A DNA stretch of 6,523 bases from Betaproteobacteria bacterium HGW-Betaproteobacteria-20. Its GTDB lineage: Bacteria > Pseudomonadota > Gammaproteobacteria > Burkholderiales > Methylophilaceae. The position numbers and the translations under genes were made by a program. Within the stretch, counting starts at the first letter, position 1, and every line of letters begins with the position of its first letter. The notes under the pieces were generated by a model. That model worked only from the letters and a program-made list of their open reading frames with translations, was not told the DNA's origin and did not search any database. Of this stretch, positions 5,805-6,523 are shown one piece after another. The DNA lies in the NCBI GenBank assembly GCA_002842195.1, contig PHCL01000081.1, positions 1 through 6,523 of the forward strand. Direction: 5' to 3'.

Positions 5805-6523
5805 TTACTTTCTGTTACTACCCGCCACCATTTTAATTTCAAATAATCGGCATTCAAGCGCACCGTTATATAGCGGTGTGCGTTTGCTTGGTGTGAGGCG
5901 CATCACTTTTGGCATGGTTAAATCGTTGGTTAAAAAGTAAGTATTCCAACCTGCGAATCTGCGTTTTAGTGCTTCGCCCATTTTTGGGTAAAGCAACACT
6001 AAATCGTCTTCTTCGCCAATGCGCACGCCATATGGCGGGTTGGCGACCATCACGCCGCTGTCTGCTGGTGGTAATACGTTGATAATATCTTGCTGTGATA
6101 ATTGCACCGCAGCCAGTAAACCTGCGTCTTCAAGGTTCTTTTTAGCAATGCGCACAGCGCGTAAATCTACATCTGAGCCGTAAATTTTTTGAAACGTCAC
6201 TGGTTTTACTTTGGCTGCGGCCTGCGCTTTAAGCTTGTTCCAAATAGTTGGCTCAAACGTATTCAGCACTTCAAAACCAAAGCTTCTTTTATGTCCAGGC
6301 GCCATATCCAGCGCCACCATCGCTGCTTCCAGCAAAAATGTACCGCTGCCACACATCGGGTCTAATAAAGCCTGACCTGGCTGCCAGCCTGATAGTTTTA
6401 AAATGCCTGCGGCCAGATTTTCACGCAAAGGCGCTTCAATACTCGCCCCACGATTGCCACGCTGATACAAAGCCGCCCCTGAAGTATCTAAATAAAACTG
6501 ATACTCATCCGCCGCCAGATAAG
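5805..6523 (-). CDS. THUMP/COG0116-family class I SAM-dependent RNA methyltransferase (RlmL-like), 5' end outside window
   Basis: C-terminal 238 residues of an RNA guanine-N2 methyltransferase related to the RlmL half of E. coli RlmKL, which modifies G2445 of 23S rRNA. The reading frame is open to the right edge, so an apparent TTG start at 6470 is not the true start. Visible residues, counted from the edge: linker FYLDTSGAALYQRGNR (9-24) and APLRENLAAGIL (30-41), typical of the region just after THUMP; SAM-binding motif I DPMCGSGTF (54-62); GSDVD (115-119), the acidic SAM-ribose motif; and the catalytic NPPYG (161-165), which marks base-amino methylation. The end TPLYNGALECRLFEIK is also family-like. 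There is no fused RlmK domain: the protein stops soon after the RlmL domain. The THUMP domain should lie outside. Exact RNA target is uncertain, so no symbol is given. Confidence 0.92.
   Translation of the reverse strand, partial: YLAADEYQFYLDTSGAALYQRGNRGASIEAPLRENLAAGILKLSGWQPGQALLDPMCGSGTFLLEAAMVALDMAPGHKRSFGFEVLNTFEPTIWNKLKAQAAAKVKPVTFQKIYGSDVDLRAVRIAKKNLEDAGLLAAVQLSQQDIINVLPPADSGVMVANPPYGVRIGEEDDLVLLYPKMGEALKRRFAGWNTYFLTNDLTMPKVMRLTPSKRTPLYNGALECRLFEIKMVAGSNRK

Noticed and set aside
5805..6470. Methyltransferase starting at TTG 6470
   Set aside because: The frame stays open to 6523 and the upstream residues (FYLDTSG) match the family, so the gene is truncated by the window instead.

Overview
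The window looks like chromosomal DNA from a beta- or gammaproteobacterium of moderately low GC (low-to-mid 40s percent by eye). Gene content and protein style best fit a methylotrophic betaproteobacterium of the Methylophilaceae (Methylotenera/Methylophilus type). That placement is an inference from resemblance, not a database result.

Left half (1-3240, all minus strand): the front of a Pil-Chp (twitching-motility) chemosensory operon in the classic order pilG-pilH-pilI-pilJ. These encode two single-domain response regulators, a CheW-type adaptor and a membrane chemoreceptor. pilJ runs off the left edge. The pilG-pilH junction is only 2 bp and the pilH-pilI gap 39 bp. The pilI-pilJ gap is a longer 181 bp, AT-rich stretch with a 20-bp tandem duplication and a hairpin.

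Centre (3241-4750): an AT-rich divergent control region of about 260 bp. It holds a candidate promoter for pilG and, facing the other way, a candidate promoter for a FIST-domain sensory protein. A GC-rich dyad sits inside the spacer of that promoter, and a perfect hairpin lies in the leader. The FIST gene (382 aa) ends in a strong intrinsic terminator. FIST proteins are thought to bind small ligands and are often encoded beside signal-transduction genes, so it may feed the Pil-Chp pathway, but nothing in the sequence proves this.

Right half (4811-6523): tpx, an atypical 2-Cys thiol peroxidase (plus strand), converges on a minus-strand pair. That pair is a THUMP/COG0116-family RNA guanine methyltransferase (its start lies beyond the right edge) followed 29 bp later by a small all-alpha dNTP pyrophosphohydrolase of the MazG/DCTPP1 type. 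A 19-bp perfect GC-rich hairpin sits between the converging genes.

No tRNA, rRNA, CRISPR array, insertion sequence or integrase was seen. The coding content is ordinary core and signalling genes. I found no convincing new system; the unexplained material is in the non-coding DNA around the FIST gene, before pilJ, and between tpx and the pyrophosphohydrolase gene.
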